Positions 23,759 to 35,975 of a stretch of 64,000 nucleotides of DNA are shown here, one piece after another. Under the pieces are notes generated by a model. It had not been told where the DNA came from. It ran no database searches and saw only the letters and a program-made list of their open reading frames with translations. How positions within the stretch are numbered: position 1 is the first letter of the stretch; each line of letters begins with the position of its first letter. Origin of the DNA: Diadophis punctatus similis (Eukaryota > Chordata > Lepidosauria > Squamata > Dipsadidae). Made by a program: the position numbers and the translations under genes. The stretch lies in contig JALIGW010000002.1 of assembly GCA_023053685.1 (NCBI GenBank), forward strand, positions 41,857,720 to 41,921,719, given 5' to 3'.

Positions 23759-23836
23759 GATGTGTGTGTGTGTGTGCGTGCATGTGCGTGCGTGTGCACA
23801 TGTGTGTGTGTAGTTTACACACACACGTGTGTGTGC
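23759..23836. repeat. (TG)n / (CA)n microsatellite tract
   Basis: An interrupted TG run with CG and CA variants is followed by ACACACGTGTGTGTG, giving a short self-complementary stretch. Confidence 0.85.
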
Positions 23837-25649
23837 AGCTTACACTATAGGAAAGACATAGTTCAACAGTGAGGTGTTGACAAATTTAATCTAATTTCAT
23901 ATTCTGGCTGTGGGATATCTATCACAACAATGCCTTCATAGGAAATAAGCCAAATCAAATTGCTATTTCTGTTGCAATGGAATCCTAAAATTAATGTGGT
24001 TCCCAAAGTTATTATGTGTTATTGTTTGGATATCAAGCAACAACTATTCACAGTGCCTTTGCTAGAGCATTTTACATGCTAATGTTCTCCCAAAGGCAGC
24101 TTATTTTAATCATCAAACATAACTTTCTGGGCTTCAATTTGCAAATATGAAACCACTGCATAGAAACCATATTGAACATCCCTAATCAGCCTCTTTTAGT
24201 AATTAGAGAAACATCTAATCACATACCTATCTTGTTGCTGCTTCTCCTCATTGGCTTGTCAGCTTCAGTGGAAGCTTGTTATATTTATTGAGCAATAAAT
24301 CAACAATAATGTACTTTAAGGGAAAACATGTTTTTCAATTCTCTATTACTATTTCAGTGCAAGTGCCTTCCCAGGTAATATAATGTCTTGTTCTACCTTT
24401 GTAGCAATGGCCACACCTCACAAGCAGAATGTTAAAAAGAAATAGTATTCAAATGGCAGATAATGTTGCATCTTATGTATAAAAAGATCAATTAAATATA
24501 TACAGTCAAGGAATTCCACTACTAGAGTAAAAGTCAGGCACCTTCAAGTAGATGAGAGACGTCAGTTAAATAACGAGGAGACACTGTAAGGCTGATTATA
24601 AATAAATCTGGTGTAAATAGATGAAATGGACAAATCAAGAGAAGAGAGGAGTAATTTTTTTTCACTTTCTTGGTTTCCTTTCTTGGGAAACTGCTTTGTC
24701 TCATTTTACTAGGAGTTCAGACTTTACTGATTTTGGTCATTTCTCTCCTACTGAATTATTGTGTCTTCATAGTGTTATGTAGCCATCATTGAAGTGATAA
24801 AAGGTCTTTCTTTATTACTGGTATTTTGGAACAACAATAGTTGGATGACTCTGGAATACATATTGACTTGCACCTCCTGGTTTTTCATTCATAAATAAAA
24901 AATAGGCTATTTAACAGAGAAAGATGGGATCACTGTAGAATACTTTTAATTTATAACCCTTCACCTGGATACGTTCCTTAGCCTTCATTTAGTATCACAT
25001 AACATTTGTGCTACCAGGTCTTTGCCCAAGTTGTCTTTATGGAAATAATAGAACCACCAGAATAGTTATTCTTCTCAAGCTAAGGTAACTTTTTATATTA
25101 AATGCCGAACTTTCTTGGTGGCTTATTTATGGTTTTGCAAGGGCTGCTTTAGATCAAATGTGTGCAGCATGTTCTTGGGCAGAACCTATAGACTTCCCAT
25201 GATATCTCAAATGATCTCAAGCCTTTCATCCACAAAAAATTATAAGAATTTCAAGGGGAGCAATTGGAGATTCACTTGCTTCAAGAACCATCCAGCTATA
25301 AGATCTATCACAAAAAATAAATTGGATCTACCACAATAATGTGGATTCATCAGTAAAGACTTTAACTAGCAATGTATTGTATAGTGTATGTACATGACAC
25401 ATAATTTTCTTCTATTCTTTGATAATTTTACAGTTTCTAATTCCAGAAATCACTTTAGGGTTATTTGCTAATCATTACCTTGCTATCGCTCTCTGATGTA
25501 CAGAGATTACTCTATAAGATTAAATTTACATTCACAAATATCCTTGACTTTAAGGATTAGAAGACAAAATTATTTTCGTTCAGAGGTTTACATATGCATT
25601 AGTACCAATGTTCAAGGAAAATCATACAACATAAAAGAGCAAAACTATC

Positions 25650-28600
25650 CAACAATATAAAAACACCAAAACAAAAAAAAGAGAATTAGATAAAGTGGCA
25701 CTACTGGAACTGAAAGAAAATGAAGTTTGTTTGAAATTTGGAGCAATTCCAGATGATGCTGATGAAGATGTTAGAGAAAATGTTATTAAAGCCTTTGTAC
25801 TTTTTCCTGACTGGGATTTGTATGACAGAGTCAACAATTGATAAAATATATTGAATAAATAAAACATTTACAAGAATAAGAAATGTTTCAAGGGATCTCT
25901 TGGTGAACTTTGTCAGGAACAAGATAAGCTTTGCTTCAGCATTTTAATACAAGACTGAACATTGATAGAGATATAATTTTACTAAAGGAATTCCTATTAG
26001 AAACTTGTGTAAGAGAAAGGAGTATTTTTATAAAAGGAAATCCAGTTCTTTCGGACAGATACACTAGATGAAATGTTGTTACAAAAGAAGCAATAATGGA
26101 GGTTTGTAAAAAATATTTTTTTTGAAATAATATAAACAAAGATACTGATTTAAGAATGGATTGTGATGCAAGTAAAGCTTTTATCAGATATTAGTGCATA
26201 CAATATAATTGAAGAGGCAGGAAAATACAACCTACTATGAATGAGCTAAAAGAAAAAGAATTAAAGAAAGAGAAGTATTTCTCAACAAATTAAGCTTTTA
26301 TACGATGGTTATCTATGTTTATAGTAATAGAAAATGAACAATGTAAAGCAAAAAAACCTCTGAGATTTGCAAACAAACCAGGGAAATGTTTGGCATATAA
26401 ATAATGAAAAGAAAAAGAAAAGAAAATTATTTTGAAACTACAAAAGGTATATACTGTATTAATGGATAGTATGGCTCTGCCAAAAGCATTTCATTGATAT
26501 TATTCTAACTTGATGTATCTCTTAAGAAAAGAAATGTACTGATGTATCTCTTAAGAAACAAAATGTACTGAGAATTACAAAGGAATAGAAACAGTTATGA
26601 ATGGACCTAAAACAATAAGAAAAAATTCTGAAGCTATAAAATAAATTAAACCAGAAAAGGTGCTTGAACAAGGTGGATTATCAAGATCTTATTATAGATG
26701 TTTAGAAGATGAACTTTTACAACATTTACAAAATGCAATGAATTCTATCTTACAGTGAGAAAAGATGCCAGAGGGCAATATAGCACTTATACAAAAGAGG
26801 GACAAGATTTGACTTTAACAATGAACTATACTGTATGTTGATATCATTTTTGAATAATGGCTACAAGTTCTTTACAACTATTCTGACTGATAGATTGAAA
26901 TAATTTTGCAAGAATTTATTCTTGAATATCAATGTGGTTTTCTACCTAAAAGGCAATTAAAGGACAATCTTAGAAATTTGTTGATCATTTTGAAATGTTT
27001 GCAGCAACATAAGGAAAAACAAGCTGCATTGATTTTCTTAGATGTGGTCAAGGCCCTTGACAGTTTGATTTGGACTTTCTTGTTCAAAGTTTTGGAAGAT
27101 ATTAATTTTGGAGAGAACTTTATAAAATGGGCGAGATTGATTTTTACTTCACAGAAAGCACAAATAATTGTTAATGGACATTTAATAAAGCCTTGTGAGA
27201 TACAAAAAGGAACAAGACAAGGATGTCCACTATCTGGTCTCTTGTTTATTTTGGTTCTTGAAATACTGAATAGATATATAAGACAATGTGGGAGAAAAGA
27301 TTAAAAAAGAAACTAAGAAGTTAAGAGCTGCAGATGACTTGGTGGTGTTTCTAGAAGAATCTTTAATGGGAATTGAAACATTAATGGGAAACGTAAAACA
27401 ATTTGGTCATTAACAAGTCTTGAGATCAACAAACAGAATATGAAGATGCTAAAAAAACATGAAAATAGAAGATCAAACAGAATTGATTGATAAAACAGGT
27501 TTTCAGGTTGAGAAAAGTAAAATATCTGGGTATCACTATGACAAATATAAATTACATATTATTTCAAAATAATGTCTAACTTGTTTATATCAAGACATGG
27601 AATGAAGTCAAAAAATGTATGTTAAAAAGGTATGATAAGAAAAGACTTTCTGTGAGGAAAATGAATGTCTGCCTAAAATGAAGTTTTTGCTTCAGACAAT
27701 ACCTCTTTTGACAACTGATGTACCATTGAAACAGTGGCAAAAGGATATATCTAATTTTGTGTGGCAAGGGGAAAAAACCAAGTTAATATAGGGTGTTACA
27801 GGGTGCAATGGAAAGAAGAGTATTGGATTTATCTGATTTGAAATTGTATTTTGCAGCTTGCTATTTGGTTTAGATGAAAGAGTCAGTGTTGTTAAGAAAC
27901 TAAAAGTTTTTGGAATTAGAAAGAGATGACATGAGATTTGAGAAGCAACGATATTTGTGGTACAAAAAACTTAAGGTTAATGTGAATTAAAAATATATTA
28001 TGTTAGATGTGCCACGTTGAAAATACAAAATAGATATAATCCAGGTTATGTTCCAAAACACATTTGTGGCTCTCAACACAAGAAGCATTTTATAGGCAAA
28101 AAATAATAGGCAAATACAAATGACTAACATATCTTGATATACTAGAATTTGTTAAGGGGACTACAAACTAAAATCAAGAGAAGAACAAAGGGGTATCATT
28201 GCCAATGATCTACTTTAAATATTTTAATAATATTTAATAATTGTAGACAAATGAGTTTATGGTTTTGAACATTGTAAGACTGATTATGAAATGTAACATG
28301 TAACATGCTTACATATAACATGTAAATACTAAAATTTACAAACCTTTATTGAACTTTGAAGAAGAAGAAAAACAAGTGAAAGAATCTATGATAAAGTAGA
28401 CTAAAATTTTGGTTACAATGTAACAATGGAAAATATGTCATTGAAAGGATAGAAATTTATATGTTATAATCTTAAAGAGAATTTTATTGTATAAAATGAT
28501 GTTGAAGAAATTATCTAGAATGTATAAAGGCACTTCAAATACATGTTGGAAATGTGATCAAAAAGAGGAAGAATTTTATAATGCTTAGTGAACGTGTAAA

Positions 28601-29000
28601 AAACTAGAAAATTTTGGATTTTTGAATCAAATATGTATACTTGTTCAGAGGATTTTAAAAATTAATTCACAATTTAGAGCAAAGGTCTTTATTTTGTGAC
28701 TGATGAAAACAAATAATGAAATATTATTTTGTACATGATAACTACACTGAGATATTGTATGCACAAAGCTGAAAAGATTTGGCTATACCTGCAATGGAGA
28801 AATGGTTAGTGAAAATGATGGAACTTCTTGAAATGACTAAATTGACTTCTTTGATTAGTAAAAAGATAATATCTGCATTTACTGCCAACTGGATTTTTTT
28901 TGCAGAACAGAGAAATATTGTAACTTCAGAGCAGTGATAAATTTATCATTGTATTTATAACTTCTGTAAAGATCAGAAGCCGTATCTTTGTATCTTTTCT
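25650..29000 (+). mobile_element. degenerate L1 LINE (ORF1 remnant, ORF2 RT to 3' end)
   Basis: About 3.35 kb in L1 order. Near 25690-25830 lies an ORF1-like stretch (CLKFGAIPDDADEDVRENV). From about 26640 ORF2 pieces follow: the conserved reverse-transcriptase core (26906-27304), a motif-C remnant AADDLVVFLE (27327 on), and KMNVLPKM- and FVWQG-like blocks near 27660-27770. A Cys-rich WKCD block near 28545 and a 3' UTR end it near 29000. Frameshifts and stops are frequent, so it is dead. It carries a 29-bp tandem duplication at 26511-26568. The endonuclease region is missing or unrecognisable, which implies internal deletion. Confidence 0.85.
26906..27304 (+). pseudogene. L1 ORF2 reverse-transcriptase fragment
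   Basis: An open stretch of 132 codons with ordered L1 RT blocks: CGFLPKRQLKDNLRN near residues 10-25, the motif-A region FLDVVKALD (residues 43-51), INFGENFIKWARLIFTS (66-82), and GTRQGCPLSGLLF (102-114). In L1 the last block normally reads PLSPLLF, so Pro is replaced by Gly. The motif-C YADD/FADD is out of frame downstream and reads AADD. It is too short and damaged to be active. Confidence 0.9.
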
Positions 29001-29060
29001 TTCTTTCTTGTCTTTTTTTTTATTTCTTGCACTTTTAGCTTTCTCTTTGATGTTTTTATA

Positions 29061-29329
29061 TTGGTCTCACAGGGTAAGCAGATAAGAATCACAACCAGAT
29101 GTGCTAATCCTACTTTATTGTAATGCTACATTGACATAAACGTGCAAGTCTGAATGTACAGTTCCCCCCCCCCATCAACCCGTCACCTTTACCACCTAAG
29201 AGACTAGGGATAGTCTCATTTGAGCTTGCCTGTTGTGGCTGTCTAAGTTTTCTTTAAATGATGGGCTGAATGTTCTTTTCCCATTACCATTCCTTCCCTG
29301 CTTTCTTCAGTTGGACATGTAACATTACA
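29061..29329 (-). repeat. 3' LTR (as read on minus strand) of a small Ty3/gypsy-like element
   Basis: This block aligns along its length with 29988-30239: 'gaatcacaaccagatg', 'tactttattg', 'tctgaatgtaca' against 'tctgaaagtaca', and an 'attaca' right limit. Read on the minus strand both start TGTAATG. The copies differ at many sites, so the insertion is not recent. The left limit abuts the L1 3' end, and it carries a poly-C run at 29163-29173. Confidence 0.55.
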
Positions 29330-29399
29330 GAACATTGATACAGCTCTTCCGAGGTATTTGGGATGCCTTGCCTTACCAGTTTGTCTCTTAAGTCCCTGG

Positions 29400-29996
29400 C
29401 CAGTCCTTCTGGACAATCAGGGATAAGTCATTTCACCCTACATTAGTAATTTAAAGTCCCAAATAGATCATCTTATTCTTCTCTGTCCCTGATTGAGCTT
29501 GCTCTCTCAACTAGCAATGGTTTTCTATATGAACTTTATACATGAAGTCTGGATAGTTGTCCAGAATCAGATCGTTCTCTTCAATTAATGATACTGCCCA
29601 CTTAGCTGCTTCTTCCTTCAGCAAACTCAGCAGGAAAATCACTTTAGTGTGATCAGTGGGAAACTCCGCCAGTCTTTATCTTTTAAACATTTCACACTGA
29701 ATAGTGAATGTTTTGAATTTATCGCGGCCTTGTCAGAACTTCTCTGGCAAGATCCCATGGCAATGCAGGAACATTGGCTGAGCTGCAAGTTGTTGTGCTG
29801 CCACAGGTTGAGATAAATTCTGCCCCAGCAGTTGCATTTGTCGTTTCATTATACTCTGCAAATTGTTCCTTTGTGCATCCACCTGATGTTGGCGTTGCAA
29901 CAATGCTGTTGCTAGAGGCTTTGGAGTTCCTTGAGAATTGGAGGGCTTTCCTGAAATTTGTCTTTGAAATAGATAACAAGACTGATGTTGGCTCAC
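29400..29996 (-). pseudogene. Gag-like remnant of a Ty3/gypsy-type LTR retrotransposon
   Basis: The minus-strand frame from 29996 is rich in Gln and Ala and contains QRQHQVDAQRNN and a LPEKF motif near codon 83. After a stop, the next ~250 bp continue with a DKFKTFTIQCEMF-like block and then a Glu/Leu-rich segment. This is the arrangement of the N-terminal part of Ty3/gypsy-type Gag. No protease, reverse transcriptase or integrase lies between the two repeats, so the element is internally deleted or was always non-autonomous. The start codon sits immediately at the LTR edge with no room for a leader, which is odd. Confidence 0.55.
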
Positions 29997-30239
29997 AGAA
30001 TAAACCAGATAGGAATCACAACCAGATGAACAAATTCTACTTTATTGCTGTGCTATATTGATATAGTTATCCATAATCTGAAAGTACAATTCTCTTTTAC
30101 CTCCCTAGAAATTAGGAAGAGTCTTTTCTGAGCCTCTTGTCCCATCCACTATGCAGCTGCAGTCTGTGCTGCCTCTTATCTTTTCATTCCTTTGCCAGTG
30201 TCTCTTTGCCAAGAAAGGTCTTTCCAACATTCCATTACA
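29988..30239 (-). repeat. 5' LTR (as read on minus strand) of the Gag-bearing element
   Basis: Direct repeat of 29061-29329, about 0.92 kb away. Together they give the order LTR-gag-LTR on the minus strand, about 1.18 kb in total. I could not resolve a target duplication because T-rich sequence lies on both sides. Confidence 0.55.
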
Positions 30240-30282
30240 CTTTTTTTCCCTTTTATAATATTTGCACTTTTTTCTTTTTAAA

Positions 30283-30326
30283 AGGCGTGTGTGTGTACAT
30301 GTATGTGTGTGCGTGTGCGTGTGTAT
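30283..30326. repeat. (GT)n microsatellite, first part
   Basis: An interrupted GT/GC run. Its last eight bases, GTGTGTAT, are repeated at 30659 beyond a hAT element, so the element probably landed inside the microsatellite. Confidence 0.85.
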
Positions 30327-30658
30327 CGGGTGAATTCTAACTTACCTTGCAGCCAATTCGCTTCCTCCCACACTGCGTGGCTGCACGGTTGCGTGCACAG
30401 AGCCGAAAACTTGCAAAAAAATAGCCAAAAAAAGCAGAAAACAACATGCCGCGCATGCGCAGTGCTAAAAACTCAGCTTCTGCGCATGCGCAGAAGCAAG
30501 AACCAGCAAAAATTTCCCCAAAAAATTAATTTAAAAAATTCCAAAAAAAAGATGGTGGTGTCCACGGACCGGCACCAACAGAACCGGCTCTGTGACATCA
30601 CCACCGGTTTACTACCGGTTCTATAGAACCGGTGCGAACTAGGAGGAACCCACTTCTG
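30327..30658. mobile_element. hAT-type element (ACCGGTT-rich family), TSD GTGTGTAT
   Basis: The right end GGAACCCACTTCTG matches the complement of the left end of the copy at 63436. The left end (CGGGTGAATTC) is degraded. Candidate 8-bp duplications GTGTGTAT at 30319-30326 and 30659-30666 lie in simple sequence, so they are weaker evidence than at other sites. The body holds 'actaccggttctatagaacc' and an inverted 'gcgcatgcgcag' motif. Confidence 0.75.
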
Positions 30659-30677
30659 GTGTGTATGTATGTATATA

Positions 30678-30724
<47 letters not shown>
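30659..30724. repeat. (GT)n microsatellite, second part
   Basis: GTAT units and then about 23 perfect GT units, a continuation of the tract split by the element at 30327-30658. Confidence 0.9.
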
Positions 30725-30727
<3 letters not shown>

Positions 30728-33700
30728 ATATCATGACACATACAAACCAGAATTCTTAAAATGTGTTGTGTTTATCTTTATTTTGGCTTTTGAAATCTGA
30801 TTGTTTAGCTTGGTGTAGAAGTGAAATGCAATGTTCTTTATGACAGATGTTATTTTATTTTATCCTCTACGATATTTTAATGAGGTTAGAGGTAGGATTT
30901 TTTCCCTCTAGCCAGATTCTGACATGCAAATCTGCCAAATTTGCTTAATTCGTTATAACTGCAATTATAGTGATGTCAAGAGTAATATACACTTATATTC
31001 TGCACACAGAAATAACTAGATAATACAAAAGATTAAAAATTGTTTCCTAGACATTCCATAATTATTTATTCCATTTATGGAAACACATCTATTTCTGCTG
31101 TGGAAAGTTTTAGTATTCCAGGTGAGCTTAAAATTCTCTTCCTGACCAAGGGAAAGTCAAGATGGCAAGTGTTTGTCCATATTGTATAGAAAAGTCAAAA
31201 GGTTGAATATTCAGTTAAATAGTATTTAAGTAACAACATTGACAATTAGACATTTGTTACTCTTCTTTACATTTAAAGGCAGTACTACTGACCTTAGATG
31301 CACAATCCAAAGAGGACTATCACACTTTTTAAAAAGTGTTCATTTAAGATTGCTTGTCTAAAATAATTTCCCAATAAAAATTGAAATATTCACTAACATG
31401 GTGCTTAATATGCTGTGTTTTATCACATCCACAGACTTTGCATCCTCTCTGGCTACTGTGGGTAATAGCTAGTATATAATTATCATTGTCTTCTTCAATA
31501 TACTGTATGTTCCAATTCTCTGCCTAAAGTAGGATCTTTAGTGTAAATTATATACAAACTCCAGTTGATACATGCCTTCCCACCTTAAACTCCACTACCT
31601 GAAACACCTTTCATCATTGGGAAGTTTCTCCTGATGCTTTTCATATAATATCCAAGTATTATTGCTCCAAGGAGTGTCAGAAAACAATTTTGTTCCATCG
31701 TATCTTCTCTAAGATTTAAAAGATTTTTCACTAACATGTTCCTTTTCTCCTAATATGATTTGAGTTGTCAGTGCTTTTTTCCCAATGTCACATGGCTTCT
31801 GACAAATTGTGTAGGTTGAATCACTTTATCAAAGCTTGTGTGAATATAACCTAAATCCCGAAAAAGCTGTCTGCATAATGTGCAAAGACAGCAAGTATTT
31901 TTGAAAAAAAAACCCTATGCTTTTAACAAAGCTGTCATTCCCAATAACTTTTATTAAAAAGCAGTGTCCAAGAGAAATCTATGTATTTACATCAAGTTGT
32001 CACTTTTATGTGCATGTATAAGCAATCTTTTATTTAGTTTTTAATGTTCATTTAAAACAAACAATATTGAAACAAAACTCAGTCTATTTATTTCAGATGG
32101 AGGCTCTGTTGTTATAATCTAAGGCAACTCTTATGTCATAGAGTTCATGCCCTTAATGTGTTTAGTTGTGGTAGATTTAAATCCATATCCCCATCCACTA
32201 GAAGAAACCATTTCATTCTAAGGGTTCTGCTAAAAGTTTGGGTGACAACAATGGTTTGATTGAATTAAAATCTGGAACATTTTTGTTGGTAAGGGTTTTG
32301 AATGAAATAACTTTAAGATAAGATGTAGGACTAACTTGTGCCTATTCCTTTCTCAAGTACAACATATCCCATCAGCAAACTAATCTGCCCTGTTTTCTTC
32401 TCACTGTCGTCCCTTCATTGATGCATAGGCTGTGACTCAGGGCAACCTTATCCCTTCAGTCTACCCTTTCACATGTCTTCCCAGAGATTTCCTTTCCTTC
32501 CCCTTCTCACCTTGCCTCCCTTTGGCTTCCAATTCACATTTTCTCCCCAAATTGTTCAGATCAAACCAGCCCCATTTTGTGCTGTGACCAAAATGTATCT
32601 GGGAATCGATCATCCAAAACAAACTGTCCATGCATGGAACATTTTGCACATCTCTATTATGCCACGTTAGCTCATTAAGATTAAGACACTTAGTAGAACT
32701 GAGAGTTAATATTTATTCTATGTTAGCTTGGAGAACTACATGTAGTGTTTCAGGAGAGTTCTTTTGGTTATTTATTGGAAGAAACACGTTCATGGTAAGA
32801 ATAGTTTCACAATGGATTAAAAATCTAAAATTTTCCCTCATTAAACTTATTCAAGCAGAAGTTTAAAAACTTAGGAACATCTTCTTAGCACAAATTTGGA
32901 CTGTTTGATCTACAATTCCATGATTATTTCTAAAACATTAACGTGTTGCATAGATTCCAACTCACTTAATCTGACTATAAACCCATATCTAGAAAAAAAG
33001 TATTTTATAGCATCTTATATTTATTTCCCCCCTTTTAAAATAGTCCATTAATATTCTGAGCTCCATGTGTATATAAATTCAAATGTGGTCTAAAGTTGTT
33101 AATTGATTCTTTCTTTCTTTTCTTCCATGCCACATATGGAGACATTCTTTTCTTCCAGCTGAAAGGTCCTATCTTGTTTTACTGTGGAGCAAAAGCTTGA
33201 TGGTAAATTATGAACCCCTGAAAATAGGGTTTTATAAGTGAAAATGTCATGTCTGTGTAATGACTTCCAATTCATGGCTCTGCAAAATACACTGTAGATT
33301 AAGTAAAATGTAGTTGTCTTACATTTTATTTTGTATGTCATTAGGCTGCTTGACTGTAGCCATTGCTTCTTAAGCTTATTCTGGAAATATGGCATGAATC
33401 TTTATTTGTGCAATTGGATTACACCTGAGGGTACTTATACCTGGTCACTGCTAGCTCCTAACTATAATGAAGATATATGAAAAAAAATTCAGCCTCATAG
33501 CAAGTAATGCCTATATAGATCAAATGGGGGAAAAAAGTTGTGCTGGTGGCAGAATCACCTTATGTGGTAAATAGAGGTTGTATCATTCAAGGGAAGCTAT
33601 TGTACTAATAAAAAATGTAAATGCTCTAGATCAAAAATGCAAAAAAATAATAATCCAAGTCTTAATGGCAATATCAAAGGGAATGCATATGCACAGGAAA

Positions 33701-34005
33701 AGTAAAATGAAACAGTAGTGTTAGCTATCGTAAGAGGATGGATCATAATAAATATCATAGAACTCACTTTAAATATTTTTGAAATATGCTTCTAAACAAT
33801 TCAAGAAAATGCCTGTTAAAATGCTTGTAGGTTTTGTTCCTGTTATCTGCAAGATAAAATTTATAGAAAAAATAGAATACTATTAAATTACATTTCATGA
33901 ATAGCTGGTGCAGGACTTTCAAATGATGCGGGTATTTGTAGGACAGTTGAATTATGAAGTAGGATACTACATTTTGAAATAGCAGACTAGTGAACCATTC
34001 ATAGG
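30725..34005. other. single-copy AT-rich DNA, no gene recognised
   Basis: About 3.3 kb with no repeat family I can name. Open frames up to 103 codons are present on both strands but carry no recognisable domain. Confidence 0.5.
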
Positions 34006-34059
34006 CATTAAAAAGTAGAATACATGTAATCCCTTGTGAAAAGTAGAATATATGTAATC

Positions 34060-34579
34060 CAGTGGTGGGATTCATTTTTTTTTACTACCGGTTCTGTGGA
34101 CGTGGCTTGGTGGGCATGGCAGGGGAAGGATACTGTAAAATCTCCATTCCGACCCCACTCCAGGGGAAGGATACTGCAAAATCTCCATTCTGACCCCACT
34201 CCAGGGGTAGGATACTGCAAAATCTCCATTCCCTCCCCATTCCAGGGGAAGGATATTGTAAAATCTCCATTCCCTCCCCACTCCAGGGGAAGGATACTGT
34301 AAAATCTCCATTCCGACCCCACTCCAGGGAAGGATACTGCAAAATCTCCATTCCGACCCCACTCCAGGGGAAGGATACTGCAAAATCTCCATTCCCTCCC
34401 CACTCCAGGGGAAGGATACTGCAAAATCTCCATTTCCTCCCAATCAGCTGGGACTCGGGAGGCAGAGAATAGGTGGGGGTGGTGCCATCAGAGGTGGTAT
34501 TTACCAGTTCTCCGAACTACTCAAAATTTCTGCTACCGGTTCTCCAGAACTGGTCAAAACCTGCTGAAACCCACCCTTG
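34060..34579. mobile_element. hAT-type element (CAGTGGTG-end family) with expanded internal minisatellite
   Basis: The left end CAGTGGTGGGATTC and right end GAAACCCACCCTTG match the family at 5124, as do 'actaccggttctgtggacg' and 'gaactactcaaaatttct'. At 520 bp it is 2.6 times longer than the copy at 5124, because the 'aaggatactgcaaaatctcc' segment is amplified. No 8-bp duplication is resolved. A 28-bp tandem duplication (34011-34066) lies directly at the left edge and confuses it. Confidence 0.85.
34121..34446. repeat. 41-bp minisatellite, about eight units
   Basis: Units of the form 'aggggaaggatactgcaaaa' plus 'tctccattccctccccactcc', differing at a few positions (GACC or CTCC, one 40-bp unit). 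The homologous 5124 element has a single unit. Because 41 is not a multiple of three, the long minus-strand frames with repeated GDFAVSFP are artefacts. Confidence 0.95.
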
Positions 34580-35105
34580 TGAAAAAGAAGGAAAATAAAT
34601 AGACAGGGTCAGAGAGAATATTAAGGTACATCTGAGTAAGCCAATTAACAATTAAACCAAATAATTTCATTGTTTAAAAAATAAACACTTAATGTACAAG
34701 AAGTCAGAAAAAAATCTGGCGGATAATGAGTTCTGATTTCAGAATATTGAAAGTTATTCTTTTAACCACTGTATAATCTCATCCTTCAAAATGCTGGGAT
34801 TAAGATGGCCCTATGTGATCCTTAATCTGGTTCAAAGTGTATTGGTCACTTCCTTTTCTCTTCCTTCATATATACAGCACACTGTTTCAATGCCAAAATT
34901 CTATTTATAATTTTCCCCACTGTCTTTTCCAATTTATTGAGCTTCAGAACAATACATTAGAGATCCTCAAGGATTTTTCAATCCAAGATAAGTGGCTTTT
35001 AGAAAAAAAACACCATGGTAGCCAGGAAAACATGAAGAAAGCAAGCCTTGGGAAACAAGAAGGATATGTGATAACCGAACACAGGTGTGTGTGAGAGAGG
35101 GGGGG

Positions 35106-35212
<107 letters not shown>

Positions 35213-35329
35213 AAAGACAACAAAAGTAAATATTTCTCAAACAAGAATGTAACCAAGAAATTAAGAAGAAAGGGAAAATAGATGTTTTTAAGAAATTAAT
35301 CAGGGGAAATATTACAGCTAATTTAGAGT

Positions 35330-35975
35330 TACTCAAGAGTAATAATGGATAAAATCTAATAGAGGCAAATGAAATTAAAAGGAGAAAGGACTCTACTGAA
35401 ATATTTGTAATTAGAAAGAATATATTCCAGGCACTGACTTCACTAGAATATGAAGTAAGTGAGGCAATAAACCAGCTGTCTAATAAGAAAGTGTCAGGCG
35501 AAGATGAAAAACGTATGAAACTGCTTAAACACTGCAAGAGAACAGGCAATTAAAGCATTAAACCTTTATGTCAAAAATACAGAAAGTGTGGTCTAGACCA
35601 GTGTTTCCCAACCTTGGGAACTTGAAGATATCTGGACTTCAACTCCCAGAATTCCACAACCAACATTCGCTGGCTGGGGAATTCTGGGAGTTGAAGTCCA
35701 GATATCTTCAAGTTGCCAAGGTTGGGAAACACTGGTCTAGACACTAGAAAAATTCACTGTATATTCCTATAATGAAAAAAGGTGATTCAAGAGAGTGCAA
35801 GCTATTGAACTATTGCAGTAATTCTTGTCTGATGAAAGTTTTGTTAAGATCTTACAAGAAGAATAGAGCTAAAGATGGAAAGAAAAATGTCAAATGGATT
35901 GTCAGGTTTCAAAAAAGGCAGATCAATATAAGATCAGATAACTATTAGGCTAATAATGAAAAAAGCAAAGGATTT
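35330..35975 (+). pseudogene. degenerate RTE/BovB-like reverse-transcriptase fragment, split by a MITE
   Basis: The plus strand encodes an RTE-like N-terminal RT block (EVSEAINQLSNKKVSGED near 35450-35505) and a KLLKHCK piece. Beyond the 136-bp insertion come VYS-PIMKKGDSRECKLL near 35757-35810 and a GFKKGRSI-like piece near 35905-35930. Order and spacing fit the fingers region of BovB ORF2. Frameshifts are present. Confidence 0.65.
35591..35742. mobile_element. 136-bp palindromic hAT MITE with TSD GTCTAGAC
   Basis: The element 35599-35734 is flanked by perfect GTCTAGAC at 35591-35598 and 35735-35742. The ends CAGTGTTTCCCAACC and GGTTGGGAAACACTG are exact complements. Complementarity continues through 'ttgaagatatctggacttca' almost to the centre, so the single strand can fold into one long hairpin. 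It interrupts the RTE fragment and is therefore younger. Confidence 0.96.

Larger units (their letters stand above)
21520..25640. other. mostly single-copy AT-rich DNA
   Basis: It contains short simple repeats, including a TTTGA run near 22602-22630 adjoining a diverged GGGYGGC-type tail, and a (TG)n/(CA)n tract at 23759-23836. No coding domain is recognised. The only candidate host feature is the microexon-like site at 23320. Confidence 0.5.

Noticed and set aside
34008..34443. Overlapping minus-strand frames of 88-141 codons with repeated GDFAVSFP
   Set aside because: They read through the 41-bp minisatellite, and all three frames are open because of the repeat unit, not coding.
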